From contig MU004230.1 in assembly GCA_010405405.1 (NCBI GenBank), forward strand, positions 1,448-25,936: a stretch of 24,489 nucleotides of DNA, in the 5' to 3' direction. Within the stretch, counting starts at the first letter, position 1. Each line of letters starts with the position of its first letter. This document shows, one piece after another, positions 22,371 to 24,489 of this stretch. The notes under the pieces were generated by a model. That model saw only the letters and a list, made by a program, of their open reading frames with translations. It made no database searches and had not been told where the DNA came from. The DNA is from Microthyrium microscopicum. Taxonomy: Eukaryota; Ascomycota; Dothideomycetes; Microthyriales; Microthyriaceae. Both the position numbers and the translations under genes were made by a program.

Positions 22371-23400
22371 GTTGTCATTCGAGCATGAAGGCACAATGGA
22401 ACACGCGGCCTATAAGGGAGTCATAGTCTGCCAGTTGCGCATTCTGTATGTGTGGAAAGATCCAATATGGCACCAGCCCAAACATCATGAAAGGACTGAA
22501 GTCCAAGACATGAGCACAATTTGGGCACCCGCTCGGCTGGCAAACTCGCTATGAAGCCTGACACCTGGTCGTTGGCCGGCTAACAAAATCATGAAAATCT
22601 TTTGCATAAAGGGACACAAAGTGTAACTAGGTAGTCTACAGCCTTTGTTTTTTGTGATGGCTCTCCAGCTCGGTTACCGCGTAGATTTGAGACCAATGCT
22701 ATGCTCCCTCAGATGAATCAACTTAGTAGGAGATCGAATCGGAGCCTACCATGCGACTCGATGGGAACACGGGCAAATAAGGGCGTTTTAAGGGCCGCGA
22801 CATTCAATTTGACCAGCACTAATTGGTCTTGAGACGCTCAAGTCGCCTCTAAGAAATATGAAGGACGACGATTTGCAAGGGTGGTCTCTGAAACTCTGAA
22901 ACCAAAGTGCTTTTCGTGCACTTATTTTTATCTCTGAGGCTGAATCTAGGTTGACATGGGTATCTTTAGGACCAAACAGTGCCATAACGACTCTGCAGAC
23001 TGGCAAAATACAATAGGAAAGGGTACAACCACAAGCATGAACGGGACAATCAGCTTTCGCTCAGCCGTCACGCGATGTATCGTCCTGGTAAGCATGGTCG
23101 TACAACGTGGCTCGTTATTGCTAGGCCCATAGGCTTACTGTGAGTCTGTGAATCAAGACAAAACAAAGAGAAAGAAGGAGCGGTTCCAAGGAGGTTCGCG
23201 GTAGTTGTTGCACCGAGGTTTACGATCAACCAAAACTCAGAACCCGGAGACCTTTTGCAGACCAAACTTAGAATGGGATGTCTTTGGGAGTAGCGATCAT
23301 TTGCTCTTGAAGTCCTAGAGATTATAGAGAGATGAGTTTTTAATGATGGAAGAAGACCTTCTGATGAAAAGCGTATATATAAAGGTTAGGGGATGTAGGT
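22371..23400. other. Intergenic region upstream of the minus-strand GH43 gene
   Basis: Ordinary-composition DNA that must hold the promoter of the minus-strand GH43 gene near 22,371-22,600. No TATA box convinced me. A small direct repeat, ctctgaaac twice, lies near 22,888-22,905. Short open stretches on the minus strand at 22,788-23,006 and 23,068-23,265 have no recognisable motif or start context and are not called. A TATA-like string (tatatataaagg, 23,373-23,385) sits just before the second RIP block. Confidence 0.5.
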
Positions 23401-24489
23401 GCTACTAGTTTAGGCGTGTATTAGCTAAATACCTAATAAGTATAGTTATTAGCTAGTTTAGCTAGCTTATAGTTTAAGTAATTTAAATAATTTAGGAAAG
23501 CTAAAGTAGCTAGCTTAAGAAAATATATTATACTAAAAGAAATAAATTCTAAAAAATACTTAAACTAGTAATATATTTTATACTCTTTTAGTATATACTA
23601 AATTTATATTAGATTATTAAAATTTATATAAAGCTTTAGATATTAACCTTAATTCTTATAAATATAGCTTATATATATATAAAAAAGATACTAAATAAAA
23701 GTTAAGTTTATTTAACTTAAATATATTATCTTATTAATATATTAACTATATACTAATACGTTCTATAACGTAATATAATACTAAGTATAATATAGATAGT
23801 ATATATATTAAATAAAAAAATACTATACTTATATAAACTTAAGTCTTTTTTTTAACTTTTTATATTATTAACTTTAATTTTATATCTTCTTTATCTATAC
23901 TAAGTACTTATTAAACTAGGCCTAAAAATACTCTTTATATATTTTTATAACTCTTTTTATATTTTTACTATATATACTAATAAGATATTTACTATTACTA
24001 TATAACTAGAGCTAATTCTACTAGTATTTAAATTCTTTAACTTTACGTAGAGCTAAGACTTTATTAGCTATATTATTAATAATACTAATTATATTTAGAA
24101 TAGTTATAATTTATTTAGTAGTAGTACTCTCCTTATATATATTATATATATATTTAATTTATATAGGCTTTTATATCTATCTAAACTATACTTAAGTAGC
24201 TAGCCTATTAAAAAAAAAGGTACCTAGTATATTAAACTATTTTTATATTCTTTTTATATATACTAATAATAAATAAAGGAATTATCTACTATAATTATTA
24301 TTAATTTAAGTAGTATATTAAATACTAAGTATAAAGGCTATATTTATTACGTTAGTATTACTAATACTAATAAAATATATAGTTCTAGTTTTAGTACTAA
24401 TAGTCTTATAAGTATACTAAGAAGGTATATTATATATACTACTAACTATTCTAGTATTATTACTATATATACTAAAAATATTATATCTA
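23401..24489. repeat. Second RIP-mutated AT-rich block, continuing past the window
   Basis: CpA/TpG all but vanish again and TpA dominates (tatata, ctaatact, tagcta strings), as in the left block. It carries a 7-bp-arm hairpin at 23,702-23,720 (ttaagtttatttaacttaa). I could not trace any reading frame or link it to a family. It may be another copy of the left-hand element or a different transposon. Confidence 0.85.

Noticed and set aside
22788-23265. Two short minus-strand ORFs of 72 and 65 codons upstream of the second GH43 gene
   Set aside because: No homology recognised, no promoter or splice context, and length within chance expectation.
23702-23720. AT-rich hairpin as terminator or transposon end
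   Set aside because: Seven-base arms in sequence of such skewed composition are expected by chance and no element border lies there.

Overview
The window looks like a piece of a filamentous ascomycete (Pezizomycotina) genome. Its genes have short GT..AG introns of about 43-53 bp with CTAAC/CTGAC-type branch sites. Two long AT-rich blocks are almost stripped of CpA/TpG and loaded with TpA, the footprint of repeat-induced point mutation (RIP). There are no prokaryotic features and I see no tRNA or rRNA gene.

Layout. (1) 1 to about 13,436 is a RIP-destroyed repeat block. It is not formless. On the plus strand, one reading frame starting at an ATG at 4916 can be followed without a frameshift to about 8,340 and continues, shifted, to about 9,200. 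I read it as a degraded class II transposase-like gene. On the minus strand, a second frame runs from an ATG at 13,414 down to about 10,560, entering a 127-bp tandem repeat near its end. A third minus-strand, Lys/Ser-rich remnant lies at about 1,560-2,720. (2) 13,389-13,614 is an inverted repeat whose left arm is RIP-mutated and whose right arm is not. It marks the sharp edge of RIP. (3) 13.6-23.4 kb is a gene island of normal composition. It holds a broken F-box gene (two in-frame TAGs), a ferric reductase-like gene broken near its 5' end (four in-frame stops) with an otherwise intact C-terminal 520 codons, and two apparently intact, convergent, secreted glycoside hydrolase family 43 genes. 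(4) About 23,400-24,489 is a second RIP block.

The two GH43 enzymes belong to different branches of the family and probably act together on plant arabinan or arabinose-containing side chains. The ferric reductase would have served surface iron or copper reduction. The F-box protein would have been a possible SCF-type adaptor. The two genes nearest the large RIP block are the broken ones, and several of their stops are of the CAG/TGG-to-TAG kind that RIP makes. I infer, but cannot prove, that RIP leaked out of the repeat.

I found no clear new molecular system. The most interesting material is the fossil transposon block, its asymmetrically mutated inverted repeat, and the gradient of gene damage away from it.
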